From positions 124,001-188,000 of the forward strand of contig CBFHVA010000001.1 of assembly GCA_965659415.1 (NCBI GenBank): 64,000 nucleotides of DNA, written 5' to 3'. The stretch is from Phaeocystidibacter sp965659415 (lineage in GTDB: Bacteria > Bacteroidota > Bacteroidia > Flavobacteriales > Schleiferiaceae). The translations under genes and the position numbers were made by a program. Below the pieces are notes generated by a model that had not been told where the DNA came from, did not search any database, and worked only from the letters and a program-made list of their open reading frames with translations. Every line of letters begins with the position of its first letter. Position 1 is the stretch's first letter. This document shows, one piece after another, positions 44,569 to 53,357 of the stretch.

Positions 44569-45536
44569 TACGCTAGAATTTCTACTAATTCCAATAAGTG
44601 ATTGTTCAAGGTGTCGTGATGCTTAATGGCCTTCTTGAATGGCACTTCTACCATTTCTCCATTGTGTTGACCGATCATCACAGCGTTGCTGCCGTTTATC
44701 AATGCCTTCACCGCATAGCTGCCCATGCGCGAAGCTAGAATTCGGTCGAAAGCCGTTGGACTCCCACCTCGCTGGATATGTCCAAGCACGGTAACCTTTG
44801 TTTCCCAACCGTCGAATTTTTCATTCACTTTGCGAGCTACTTCCATTGCACCTCCTTCATCATCACCTTCAGCTACTATGATAATTGCCGAAGACTTTTG
44901 TTGAGCGTGTCCTTCTTCCAATTTGGCAATGAGCTTATCGATATAAGTTACCGTTTCAGGGATAAGCACATCTTCTGCCCCAGAGGCGATACCTGTTCTC
45001 AAAGCGATAAAGCCGGCATCTCTGCCCATTACCTCTACAAAAAAGAGTCGGTTATGACTGGTAGCCGTATCTCGAATTTGATCGATGGCTCGCACTGCGG
45101 TATTCACAGCCGTATCGTATCCAATGGTATAATCTGTCCCGTATAGGTCATTATCAATGGTCCCTGGACAACCTACCACTTTGATGTCGTGTTCATCGTG
45201 CAAAATGGATGCCCCAGTAAAACTTCCATCACCGCCAATAACAACAAGCGCTTCCACCCCAGCTTTCTTGAGCTGCTCAGCAGCCTTAGCTCGTCCTTCA
45301 GGAGTTCTAAACTCCGCACTGCGTGCAGTTTTCAGGAAAGTTCCTCCTCGATGAATGATGCCACTCACTCGGTACCTATCCATTTCTATGAAGTCGCCCT
45401 CAATCATACCTTGGTAACCGCGGTAAATTCCAACCACCTCAATGTTATTCTGAAGAGCAGTGCGTGTCACCGCTCTAACCGCTGCATTCATACCCGGAGC
45501 ATCTCCTCCAGAAGTCATCACCGCAATCTTCTTCAT
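44568..45536 (-). CDS. pfkA: ATP-dependent 6-phosphofructokinase
   Basis: Phosphorylates fructose-6-phosphate in glycolysis. The start at 45536 (322 residues, MKKIAVMTSGGDAPGMNAAV) was preferred over an in-frame start at 45581, because it gives the standard PfkA N-terminus and the upstream gene ends at 45538. Motifs: ATP site GGDGSFTGASIL, catalytic CPGTIDNDLYGTDYTIGYDTA, substrate site VEVMGRDAGFIAL and GHIQRGGSPTAFDR. Gly after GGDG identifies an ATP- rather than PPi-dependent enzyme. It lies between an rRNA methyltransferase gene and priA; all three are close-packed. Confidence 0.96.
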   Translation of the reverse strand: MKKIAVMTSGGDAPGMNAAVRAVTRTALQNNIEVVGIYRGYQGMIEGDFIEMDRYRVSGIIHRGGTFLKTARSAEFRTPEGRAKAAEQLKKAGVEALVVIGGDGSFTGASILHDEHDIKVVGCPGTIDNDLYGTDYTIGYDTAVNTAVRAIDQIRDTATSHNRLFFVEVMGRDAGFIALRTGIASGAEDVLIPETVTYIDKLIAKLEEGHAQQKSSAIIIVAEGDDEGGAMEVARKVNEKFDGWETKVTVLGHIQRGGSPTAFDRILASRMGSYAVKALINGSNAVMIGQHNGEMVEVPFKKAIKHHDTLNNHLLELVEILA

Positions 45537-45537
45537 C

Positions 45538-46701
45538 CTAATTCTTTTTCGGCCCGTCATTTTTATACAAATCCAAGCCAACTAATCGGCATTCTAATTT
45601 GCCGTTGTACAATTTGATCTTCGACCGAGTACGCAAACCAAGGTATTTCAGAGCCTCCAAATCAGATGTAATGAACCATGCACTCCATCCATCATACCCT
45701 TGTTTCAGCGTATCTCCAATCTGTTGGTACAAGCGAAAGTTATCAGAAGTTAGCTTCTGATCGTAAGGAGGATTGAAGATAAGAAGACCATTTTCTTCCG
45801 GCTTCTTCGAACCAATAAAATTTTCGTCCCAAATCTTGATGCGATCTTGAAACAAGGCCTTCTCAATATTGATCTTCGCTTTTGTAAGTATGCTTAAGTC
45901 TTGATCTGAACCTAGGATTTTGCAATCTGATGGCCTTGCTTTTTTCAAGGCACTGTCTTCTATGGTTTCGTGAAGATCGGCATCGTAATCTCTCCAATGC
46001 ATGAAACTGAATTCCTTGCGATAGATATTAGCGGGAATGTTATCAGCCAGAATTGCGGCCTCGGTAATAAGCGTTCCCGAGCCACACATGGGATCATACA
46101 AGGTGTTGAGTCCTTCCCAGCCCGTTAATCGAAGCATTCCTGCAGCTAGTACTTCGTTAATGGGCGCTCTGCCAACCAACTCTCTGTATCCTCTTCGGTG
46201 CAAGGATCTGCCAGAACTATCTAGGAGTATTTCGCATCTATCCTTAATCAAGTGCAGAGAAATAACCACTTGCGGTTGATCTTTATCGATAGATGGACGT
46301 TTCTTTTGATGCTTCACAAATCGGTCTACTACCGCATCTTTTAAGCGTAAAGAGGCGAAGTGTGAATTTGAGAAATGATCGGAATGAACAACGGAATCGA
46401 TCAATATAGTTTTGCTCACATCGAATAGTTCTTCCCAAGGGATTTGAGAAGCGAAATGATACAAATCGTCCTGTCTGTGTACTTCAAACTCAGCTACTGG
46501 CCGTAGAATGCGCAGCGCCGTAGCCGCCCACAAATTGGACTTGTAAATAAACCCTAAATCGCCAGTGAAGCTTACCGCACGTTTAAGCGGTTTCACATCT
46601 CGTGCACCCAATTGCTTGAGTTCTCGGGCGAGAACCGTTTCAAGGCCGAAGAAGGTTTTGGCGATAAGCGTTTGATCGTCCGTGGAAATCTTGAGTTTCA
46701 T
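45538..46701 (-). CDS. THUMP-domain class I SAM-dependent RNA methyltransferase (RlmL-like)
   Basis: 387 residues. An N-terminal THUMP RNA-binding region (about 50-165) is followed by a Rossmann methyltransferase. DPMCGSGTLITEAA is the UPF0020/RlmL motif I and LLIFNPPYDQKL (about residue 307-318) the catalytic NPPY for amino-group methylation of guanine. It corresponds to the N-terminal half of E. coli RlmKL and to B. subtilis YpsC, which make m2G in 23S rRNA. It ends 1 base before the pfkA ATG. A GACCTTCG box (46727-46720, minus) is a weak promoter candidate. Confidence 0.9.
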   Translation of the reverse strand: MKLKISTDDQTLIAKTFFGLETVLARELKQLGARDVKPLKRAVSFTGDLGFIYKSNLWAATALRILRPVAEFEVHRQDDLYHFASQIPWEELFDVSKTILIDSVVHSDHFSNSHFASLRLKDAVVDRFVKHQKKRPSIDKDQPQVVISLHLIKDRCEILLDSSGRSLHRRGYRELVGRAPINEVLAAGMLRLTGWEGLNTLYDPMCGSGTLITEAAILADNIPANIYRKEFSFMHWRDYDADLHETIEDSALKKARPSDCKILGSDQDLSILTKAKINIEKALFQDRIKIWDENFIGSKKPEENGLLIFNPPYDQKLTSDNFRLYQQIGDTLKQGYDGWSAWFITSDLEALKYLGLRTRSKIKLYNGKLECRLVGLDLYKNDGPKKN

Positions 46702-46773
46702 GTGCAGTAAATCAGACCACGAAGGTCGACATACTTAACGAACAATTCAATTCCCTCTGCTATGGATTGTCTG

Positions 46774-48184
46774 TTAATGCTTAATCCAGCGATGTGAATA
46801 CGATTCACCTTCTTGTACTATGCGAACGAGATAAGTCCCACTCGGCAGATCTTGTGTGGAAATAGAAGCCTCACCCTCCAAAGAATTTCCTCTCAGTAGG
46901 AGTTGTCCTTGAAGATTCGACACCTCAACCTCAAAAGCTTCATTCTGGGAGCCTTTTACAATCAATAGATCATTCCCTGGATTCGGATACACGAGGAGAG
47001 CGTTGTTGGCAACTTCCTCTTCTTCCGAAATAGTGCATGGATATTGGCTTAGCGCATTATTGATCACACATCCCATTTCGATAGCCATAAAGCCTACTTC
47101 ATTCACCTTTGTGAAATCATTAGTCAACAAAGCGATGGTATAATTATCCTTCGCGCTATGCATAACGATATTCACGCCTAAGCCATTTCCTCCATGGCCG
47201 TAATACACCGTGGTGTCAGCGTCATAAAACTCCCATACATAATTACCTAAGCCGTAATTAACGGAAAGTGTAACTCAGCAAGTTCCCGGTATTACCTGCG
47301 GCGAGGCGTTTACCTTTTGATACATACTTAGCCTGATTCACTGGTGAAATCACATTCCCAGTGTGTAACTCGTGCATAAAAGTGGCGGCGTCCAGTGAGT
47401 TCGCCATCCAGAAGCCACCTCCGCTGCGCGTAGTCAAATAGGAATCGTGCGACCATGAACTTCTGTCCTGGCCATTATTGTATACTCCATTGATCTGATT
47501 CATACTCATGCTATTCACAGGAATAATCGCATGCGTGAGTCCAATTGGAGTGAAAACTCGATTCTGAACTTCCACTTCATAGGGATTGCCAGTCACTTCT
47601 TCAATAATCAATGAAAGAATCGCATAGCCCGTGTAGGCATTATAGCGGTGCTCTCTATTTGGATTGGGCATTTGTCGCAGCAAATAGGCCGAACTCAACC
47701 CATCTCGCCAATCCCATACGCTATCTCTATCTCCCCATACTGATTGCCAAAAGGCCGTTGATGGATTAGATTCCCAAAATATCTGTGATATTCGAGGTAT
47801 GATTCAGTAGCTGGCGAATCGTTTCCGTACTGTCTACATAAGGCATGTTGTTGGTATTGATATGTAGACCGATAGGGTCATTGAGATTGAGCAATCCGTC
47901 CTCCTCCAAGAGCAAGATGACGGTAGCGGTGAGCGTCTTGGTCACACTCGCTAGGTTGAAATATTTGCTGGTATCTACCGGCGCACCGGTTGAACCTGTC
48001 CTTGAAGTTGTCGTCCAAGCGCACCCTCCATGGAGAATAATCGTAAATTCTAGCCCAGGAAAACCAATTGCATTGCGCCTGGCGTCGAGTTCCGATTGAA
48101 GGAGTGATTAAAAGCTGGGTCAATTTGCGCTGACGCAGCTACACAAATTACAAACGATGCAAATATCGAATAGAACGTTTTCAT
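46774..48184 (-). pseudogene. Serine hydrolase (class C beta-lactamase family) with T9SS domain, three frameshifts
   Basis: Reading the minus strand across frames rebuilds one ~465-residue secreted protein. It starts at 48184 with signal MKTFYSIFASFVICVAASAQ. After FNHS the frame shifts near 48104 (CC where CCC is expected) into LQSELDARRNAIG... with the active-site ASVTK (SxxK). It shifts again near 47776 (TTTT where TTT is expected) into WESNPSTAFW and ...AILSLIIEEVTGNPYE. A third shift near 47250-47275 leads into VNYGLGNYVWEF and YYGHGGNGLG (the HxG-like motif). It ends in a T9SS sorting domain (YPNPGNDLL, SGTYLVRI). The YSN motif seems altered (NAYTGY). It is divergent from the DUF1028 gene with 55 bases between. 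Confidence 0.85.
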
Positions 48185-48239
48185 GAGAACGAGGTTGGTT
48201 GTTGGACTCTCAAGTTATTGAATTAAAGTCACTTTCAAA

Positions 48240-48977
48240 TTGAAATACTGTTTACCCTTCTTATTCACTTTACTCGTTTACAACTCTGGGGCACAGGATA
48301 CTTTTTCCATTGTAGCCGTCGATCCTGCTACGGGAGAAGTGGGAAGTGCTGGTGCTTCCTGTGTTGATCTTCTAGAGTACGAAATTGAAGATGCCGGATT
48401 CCTCGGCGTACTTATTCCCGGACTCGGAGCAATCAATACCCAATCTTACTACGATTCCACGAATCAAGCTAATGCCACCGAGTGCATTCGCTCTGGAATG
48501 ACGCCTCAAGAAACCATTCAATGGCTTGAAGCAAATGATGTTGATACCCTACCTGGCCTTCGACAATATGGAATTGCGGTTCTGCAATTTAACTCAGCCG
48601 GCACCGCAGCTTACACCGGATCGGGTAATATGGATTTCAAGGGGCATATTAACGGCCCTACATATTCCATTCAAGGCAATATTCTCAGTAGCAGAGCCGT
48701 ACTTGACAGCATGGAAGTACGGTTTAACAGAACCAACGGATCATTATCGGACAAACTGATGGCTGCTTTAGAAGGTGCGCATATGATAGGCGCAGATAGC
48801 CGGTGTGCTGAAAACGGGACCTCCTCCCTATTTGCTTTCATTAAAGTAGCTCAACCAGATGATTCTGAAAACGAACCTTCTCTCGCGCTACAAGTTGTTA
48901 CTGCACATGGTGACGGAATAGAACCGATTTCCGAACTTCGAAAAATCTATAACAATCATCAGAAAAACGAGCCTTAA
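48240..48977 (+). CDS. Secreted DUF1028 family protein
   Basis: 245 residues starting at TTG. An in-frame stop at 48219-48221 and the absence of any ATG before the signal sequence leave TTG as the only sensible start. The signal peptide ends NSGAQ. The mature start DTFSIVAVDPATGEVGSAGASCVDL is the DUF1028 signature (Ntn-hydrolase-like fold), followed by IPGLGAINTQSYYDS and the IQGNILSSRAVLDSM segment. Biochemical function is unknown. It lies 4 bases before the alpha/beta hydrolase gene and so heads a short operon. Confidence 0.88.
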   Translation: MKYCLPFLFTLLVYNSGAQDTFSIVAVDPATGEVGSAGASCVDLLEYEIEDAGFLGVLIPGLGAINTQSYYDSTNQANATECIRSGMTPQETIQWLEANDVDTLPGLRQYGIAVLQFNSAGTAAYTGSGNMDFKGHINGPTYSIQGNILSSRAVLDSMEVRFNRTNGSLSDKLMAALEGAHMIGADSRCAENGTSSLFAFIKVAQPDDSENEPSLALQVVTAHGDGIEPISELRKIYNNHQKNEP

Positions 48978-48981
48978 TCCA

Positions 48982-49743
48982 GTGAAGCATCCTAGAGTCA
49001 TTTTGTCGGCCATCTTTTTTGCGATATCCGTCCTTATAGCGGCCTGTTCTTTTAATCCTCCTGAATTTGGCCTAAAAGCTGAAGTTAAAGGCGAAGGACC
49101 GATTACCATTCTTTTCGAAAGCGGTATGGCTGGAACAGGAGATGAATGGGAGGTTTACACGGACACGCTTTCTCGATATGCTAAAACGTTTTCATACGAT
49201 AGAGCCGGAATTGGTGCCTCGGACAGTGCGGTAATGCCACGAACCATCCCGAATATGGTCTTCGAATTGAGGTCAGAACTCGATCGGCAGGGACTTGAGC
49301 CACCATATATTCTCGTGGGTCACTCAATGGGCAGTTATTTGAGCCGATATTTCGTGCACCACTACCCGACCGAAGTAAAGGCTATGGTTCTGATTGATCC
49401 GAGCCCAGAAAAGATGTACGACGACTACACGGAAGTGGAAATGCAGGATTTTATAGCCTTTGGTGACAGAACCATGCGCAACTCACCTTCAGGAGATCGT
49501 GCCGAATGGGAACAGTACCTCGAGAATCGATCATACGTCAGAAACATCAAAGTTCCATTGGATATACCTATTACTGTTTATTCCGCCACTCAATGGGACT
49601 TTTGGGAATATCACAAGGGCATTGTAAACAACAATCCCAACAGCGCCCACATTCAGCTGGAAGGCACCCATGCTTTGCATGAAGAACAATCAGAATTAAT
49701 TATCAATCAGATTATCAACTACATACAACTACTCGAAAAATGA
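48982..49743 (+). CDS. Alpha/beta hydrolase lipoprotein
   Basis: 253 residues from a GTG start, with a lipobox LIAAC at residue 22. Alpha/beta-hydrolase features: oxyanion region LFESGMAGTGDEW, YDRAGIGASD, nucleophile elbow VGHSMGSYLSR (Ser near residue 115), acid region and final HALHEEQ (His near 237). Substrate unknown; closest in style to esterases and proline-iminopeptidase-like hydrolases. It overlaps the next lipoprotein gene by 4 bases. Confidence 0.88.
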   Translation: MKHPRVILSAIFFAISVLIAACSFNPPEFGLKAEVKGEGPITILFESGMAGTGDEWEVYTDTLSRYAKTFSYDRAGIGASDSAVMPRTIPNMVFELRSELDRQGLEPPYILVGHSMGSYLSRYFVHHYPTEVKAMVLIDPSPEKMYDDYTEVEMQDFIAFGDRTMRNSPSGDRAEWEQYLENRSYVRNIKVPLDIPITVYSATQWDFWEYHKGIVNNNPNSAHIQLEGTHALHEEQSELIINQIINYIQLLEK

Positions 49744-50441
49744 GCAAATCAGTTTTACCCCAACTAAAGCATACCGGTTCACTTCTGATAGTAGCCCTTG
49801 TTTCACTGGCCTTGACTGGTTGCTTTGAAATTGAAGAAAAGGTGCATTTTAATCGTGATAACAGCGGAACATTCTCATTGACTATTGACATGAGTCAAAT
49901 GAAAACGATGATGGACGCCATGGGTGTGGATATGAACCAATTGGAAGGAGAAGAGAATCCACTCACATCTATGGAAAGTCAGTTGAATGGTGAAGTTGAA
50001 GAGATGAACGCTATCGCAGGAATAAGCAATACAAGGAGCGAAGTTGATGAAGAGAATATAATAGTAAGTCTGATTTTCGACTTCAGGGACATAGATGCCT
50101 TGAATGCAGGGATGAATAAGGTGTTTAAATCGGGTGAAGAAAAAGCGGATGAGACTTTCTACACCAAACGATCCAATAGAATTATTCGCACAGCCGTATT
50201 CAACAATGTAAATGAAATCAAGCAAGAGATGGAGTCCAGTGGTGAATCGCAAGGCATGAACCCAGAAGTGATGTTTTCTGACATGAGCTACAGCGTCACC
50301 ATGGAGTTTGATCGTGAGATTGAATCAATGAGCAATAGTGATTACCACTTGAACGAAGAGGGCAATAGCGCAACGTTCACGTATTACTTCTTCAAACCAG
50401 AAAGTGAAGACATGGAGGTTGAGAATGCGGTATCATTTTAA
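49740..50441 (+). CDS. Uncharacterised lipoprotein
   Basis: 233 residues with a lipobox LALTGC at residue 28. The opening of the mature protein, FEIEEKVHFNRDNSGTFSLT, has the beta-strand style of LppM/DUF3153-like lipoproteins, but the match is not certain. The middle is Met- and Glu-rich (MKTMMDAMGVDMNQLEGEE). No catalytic motif is seen. It overlaps the hydrolase gene by 4 bases (ATGA), so the two are translated together. Confidence 0.75.
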   Translation: MSKSVLPQLKHTGSLLIVALVSLALTGCFEIEEKVHFNRDNSGTFSLTIDMSQMKTMMDAMGVDMNQLEGEENPLTSMESQLNGEVEEMNAIAGISNTRSEVDEENIIVSLIFDFRDIDALNAGMNKVFKSGEEKADETFYTKRSNRIIRTAVFNNVNEIKQEMESSGESQGMNPEVMFSDMSYSVTMEFDREIESMSNSDYHLNEEGNSATFTYYFFKPESEDMEVENAVSF

Positions 50442-50483
50442 CTTTTGGCAAGATGATTGCCTAATTCTTAGAAAAACGGCATT

Positions 50484-50780
50484 ATGAAAAAGATATTCAT
50501 CACAGCGGCATTACTCCTTGGTGGGTTTATGGTTTCAGCTCAATCGGCTGGGACGTCAAACTCGCACACCTTACCTGCTCAACGCACGGCACAGGCACCT
50601 CAGGAATCTACACAGCGTTCTACACCACCTGTATCTCAAGGTCGACCTTCCCAAGCCTTGCGGCACATGGAAAGTGCACCAAAGCCTGGAGGAGGAGAGC
50701 TCAGTATACCCAGCAGCAACACTCCAGTGAATCGAAACGAGAACAACTCTGAAACTCGCTCGACAGCCATTAAGAAATAA
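50484..50780 (+). CDS. Small secreted low-complexity protein
   Basis: 98 residues. A clear signal peptide (MKKIFITAALLLGGFMVSAQ) precedes a 78-residue mature chain rich in Ser, Thr, Gln, Pro, Asn and Arg with no hydrophobic core, so it is probably disordered. No family recognised. It follows the lipoprotein gene by 42 bases and is followed by a strong terminator, which supports a real transcript. Confidence 0.65.
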   Translation: MKKIFITAALLLGGFMVSAQSAGTSNSHTLPAQRTAQAPQESTQRSTPPVSQGRPSQALRHMESAPKPGGGELSIPSSNTPVNRNENNSETRSTAIKK

Positions 50781-50798
50781 AAGCGCACTTATTTGATG

Positions 50799-50831
50799 AA
50801 GCCCAAGACTCATTCCGAGCTTGGGCTTTTT
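50799..50831 (+). terminator. Terminator after the small secreted protein gene
   Basis: AAGCCCAAG (50799-50807) pairs with CTTGGGCTT (50820-50828), with an inner CTC/GAG pair and a T-rich tail. Confidence 0.85.
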
Positions 50832-50853
50832 CTATTTCAAGAAGTGAATGCAG

Positions 50854-50861
50854 TACCTTCG
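50854..50861 (+). promoter_or_regulatory. Candidate -7 box (TTCG type) of the TSUP gene
   Basis: TACCTTCG, identical to the panB box. It ends 4 bases before the ATG at 50866, and no -33 TTG is at the right distance. Confidence 0.3.
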
Positions 50862-50865
50862 CATC

Positions 50866-51639
50866 ATGGAATTTGGAGGATGGGATTGGCCCTTATTCAT
50901 TGTGGGCGGCTTCATGGCTGGTATCATCAACACCTTAGCAGGCAATGGTTCAGCTATTACACTCACCTTACTGCTCACTACAGGTATGGATGCCTCAATG
51001 GCCAACGCCACCAATCGTATTGGAGTTCTGAGCCAAACCTTCACTTCTCTCGCGAGCCTGAAACGATCCAAGCGAACGCGCATATTGATTCAGCACAGCT
51101 CGTGGTACTTCCTTCCAACTATACTCGGATCCATCGGTGGAGCGGTTCTAGCCGTTGAAATACCATCCAACGTCTTGGAAATCATCATTGGAGTATTCAT
51201 GCTGATCCTTCTCGGTACACTGGTTTTACAACCGCGTAGATGGCTCATTTCTACGGACGCACGGAAGAACAAGAAAACAGCCATGAATTGGATTCTGCTA
51301 TTCATCATTGGCTTTTACGGTGGGTTTATTCAGATGGGTATTGGAATTATGATGCTAGCCGCGTTGGTTTTGAGCGCCAAGTTCAGCTTGAAGGACGCCA
51401 ATATCATCAAGCTGGTGCTGGCATTTATTCTGATTATTCCCGCATTCATCATCTATCTCTTCTCGGGAGATATCGTTTGGATTCCTGGTCTAACTTTAGC
51501 GGGCGGCACCACATTGGGAGCCTATGTTGGAACGCGGCATGTCCTATTCCACCCCAAGGCCAATCAGTATATCCGTTATGTGCTCATCGGGATTATTGTG
51601 GTTGCCCTTGTGAAGATATTTACGCCTTGGTTCGGTTAA
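50866..51639 (+). CDS. TSUP (TauE/SafE) family membrane transporter
   Basis: 257 residues from the ATG at 50866; an in-frame ATG six codons earlier (50848) is possible. About eight membrane helices in two repeats. The repeat starts are FMAGIINTLAGNGSAITLTLLL and FYGGFIQMGIGIMMLAALVL, each with the glycine-rich motif of the family. TSUP proteins export sulfite, sulfoacetate or other small organic anions; the substrate is unknown here. Starting at 50866 keeps the -7-like TACCTTCG outside the gene. It is followed by the ZIP gene on the same strand. Confidence 0.88.
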   Translation: MEFGGWDWPLFIVGGFMAGIINTLAGNGSAITLTLLLTTGMDASMANATNRIGVLSQTFTSLASLKRSKRTRILIQHSSWYFLPTILGSIGGAVLAVEIPSNVLEIIIGVFMLILLGTLVLQPRRWLISTDARKNKKTAMNWILLFIIGFYGGFIQMGIGIMMLAALVLSAKFSLKDANIIKLVLAFILIIPAFIIYLFSGDIVWIPGLTLAGGTTLGAYVGTRHVLFHPKANQYIRYVLIGIIVVALVKIFTPWFG

Positions 51640-51671
51640 GTACCGTACCGACCAACCATACTTCTTTGAAA

Positions 51672-51705
51672 TTGCAACTCAATTGCATCCTGCTTTGTAT
51701 CTTCG
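51672..51705 (+). promoter_or_regulatory. Promoter of the ZIP transporter gene (TTCG-type -7 box)
   Basis: TTG (51672-51674), a 23-base spacer and TATCTTCG (51698-51705), then 25 bases to the ATG. Confidence 0.4.
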
Positions 51706-51730
51706 TGCGCTTCCCTGATGAACTGTCAAC

Positions 51731-52453
51731 ATGTGGACTAACTCCTCAACCTTAATTCTTGCATCTCTTGCCCTCTTCGCCTCAGTTTGGATCGGTGTAG
51801 GATTGGCTTTCTTGCTTCGAAGAAACTCGGGGTTAGGAACGAATCTCTTGCTGGCGTTCAGTGGGTCTTTTCTGTTTGCCGTGAGCGTTTTGCACTTGAT
51901 TCCTGAGCTATACGAGGGGCATAGCCACACTCCGGGGATTTTTATCTTAATCGGCTTCATCTCACAGTTCTTGTTAGACTTTCTTTCGCGGGGTGTGGAA
52001 CACGGTCACCATCACAGCAGCGACTTAATGAAAGGAGCCTTACCTGTAGGCATCTTTGCAGGCTTGTTCATTCACGCTTTTATGGAGGGTCTACCGGTAC
52101 ATGGAATGGACGATGTAAGTATTCGAAGCTTCGTTCTTGCGGTTTCCCTTCACAAGCTACCCGTGGCCATGGTTCTTTTTTTACTACTGAAAGAAGCTGA
52201 GATTTCTAAGAATCGGATTGGTCTGAGTATACTTCTCTTCGCGTTGATGGCTCCTTTTGGTGCGATCACTATTCATGTCATTCCCGTCCTTCAAGATTGG
52301 ATGCCTCATATTACAGCCTTTGTCATTGGTATATTCCTTCATGTGAGTACCACCATTCTCTACGAGTCGAGTAAAGATCACAGCTTTAACCGCAAGAAGC
52401 TGTTCGTGGTTGTTGGCGGCGCATTGTTGGCTTGGCTTGCTGTCCAACACTAA
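51731..52453 (+). CDS. ZIP-family divalent metal transporter
   Basis: 240 residues with eight membrane helices. The metal-binding helices are clear: HLIPELYEGH (helix II-III region), a His-rich loop EHGHHHSSD (about residue 92-100), FIHAFMEGLPVHG (helix IV) and SLHKLPVAM (helix V). ZIP proteins import Zn2+, Fe2+ or Mn2+. Selectivity cannot be read, but HxxxE/HKxP suits zinc or iron. Confidence 0.92.
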   Translation: MWTNSSTLILASLALFASVWIGVGLAFLLRRNSGLGTNLLLAFSGSFLFAVSVLHLIPELYEGHSHTPGIFILIGFISQFLLDFLSRGVEHGHHHSSDLMKGALPVGIFAGLFIHAFMEGLPVHGMDDVSIRSFVLAVSLHKLPVAMVLFLLLKEAEISKNRIGLSILLFALMAPFGAITIHVIPVLQDWMPHITAFVIGIFLHVSTTILYESSKDHSFNRKKLFVVVGGALLAWLAVQH

Positions 52454-52536
52454 GGGCACTTTGAGCATATCAAAGAACCTTATCAAGCCATAGATTTAAA
52501 AGATTATTCGCCTTTCAAAGAAGGTAGCCAGCTCCC

Positions 52537-52544
52537 TATCTTTG
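52537..52544 (+). promoter_or_regulatory. -7 box of the peroxiredoxin gene
   Basis: A perfect TATCTTTG, 43 bases before the ATG, with TTC instead of TTG 20 bases upstream. Confidence 0.5.
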
Positions 52545-52587
52545 CGTAGCAATTAAGAGAAATTATCAATCACAAAAAATAAATATC

Positions 52588-53217
52588 ATGGCTGTACTAG
52601 TTGGAAAAGAAGCTCCTGATTTCAATGCCGCTGCGGTAATAAATGGAGAAGAAATCGTTGAGAACTTCTCACTTTCACAGTTTCGTGGCAAGTATGTAGT
52701 GTTGTTCTTCTATCCAAAGGATTTCACCTTCGTTTGTCCTACAGAACTTCACGCTTTCCAGTCTAAGCTCGATGAGTTCAAGAGCCGTAACGTGGAAGTT
52801 ATTGCCGTTTCTACGGACACTGAGCAATCACACTGGGGATGGCTTCAGTTGAGCAAAGACCACGGTGGAATTCAAGGAATCACCTACCCACTCGTTGCTG
52901 ATACCAACAAGACAATCTCTCACAACTACGACGTACTTGCTGGAAGTTGGGGATACAATGAGAAGGAAGAGCTTGAGGCCGAAGGCGAAATGGTTGCTTA
53001 TCGCGGATTGTTCCTGATCGATACAGAAGGTGTTGTTCGCCACCAGTTGGTAAACGATCTTCCATTGGGCCGTAACGTAGACGAAGCCCTTCGTATGATC
53101 GATGCACTTCAGTTCTTCGAAGAAAAAGGTGAAGTATGTCCGGCAAACTGGAGCAAAGGTTCGGAAGGCCTTACTGCTACCCACGACGGAATTGCAGATT
53201 ACTTGAGCAAGAACTAA
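52588..53217 (+). CDS. Typical 2-Cys peroxiredoxin (AhpC/Prx1 type)
   Basis: 209-residue cytoplasmic thiol peroxidase that reduces H2O2 and organic hydroperoxides. The peroxidatic cysteine is C50 in DFTFVCPTEL, the resolving cysteine C184 in GEVCPANW, and the active-site Arg/Thr context is intact. A long tail after C184 (GSEGLTATHDGIADYLSKN) is of the eukaryotic Prx1 type rather than short AhpC. It has its own promoter and terminator. The thioredoxin encoded at 57713-58033 could be its reductant. Confidence 0.95.
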   Translation: MAVLVGKEAPDFNAAAVINGEEIVENFSLSQFRGKYVVLFFYPKDFTFVCPTELHAFQSKLDEFKSRNVEVIAVSTDTEQSHWGWLQLSKDHGGIQGITYPLVADTNKTISHNYDVLAGSWGYNEKEELEAEGEMVAYRGLFLIDTEGVVRHQLVNDLPLGRNVDEALRMIDALQFFEEKGEVCPANWSKGSEGLTATHDGIADYLSKN

Positions 53218-53240
53218 GATTCATATTAAGTTCTATAGAG

Positions 53241-53275
53241 AAAGCCCCACCTTCACAGGCGGGGCTTTATTATTG
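53241..53275 (+). terminator. Terminator of the peroxiredoxin gene
   Basis: AAAGCCCC (53241-53248) pairs with GGGGCTTT (53261-53268), plus an inner CCT/AGG pair; the tail is T-rich. Confidence 0.85.
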
Positions 53276-53357
53276 TATTTACACACGAATACCTCAGGCA
53301 TAAAAACATAACTTCCGCTAGTCTTTATCATCCATTCCACATTCAGAATCGTATAAT

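Noticed and set aside
45537..45581. Longer pfkA start at 45581
   Set aside because: It overlaps the end of the methyltransferase gene and adds a non-native peptide; the standard PfkA N-terminus begins at 45536.
46774..48184. Programmed frameshifting to make the serine hydrolase
   Set aside because: Three shifts at non-slippery or plain homopolymer sites with no stimulatory structure seen; gene decay or sequence error is simpler.
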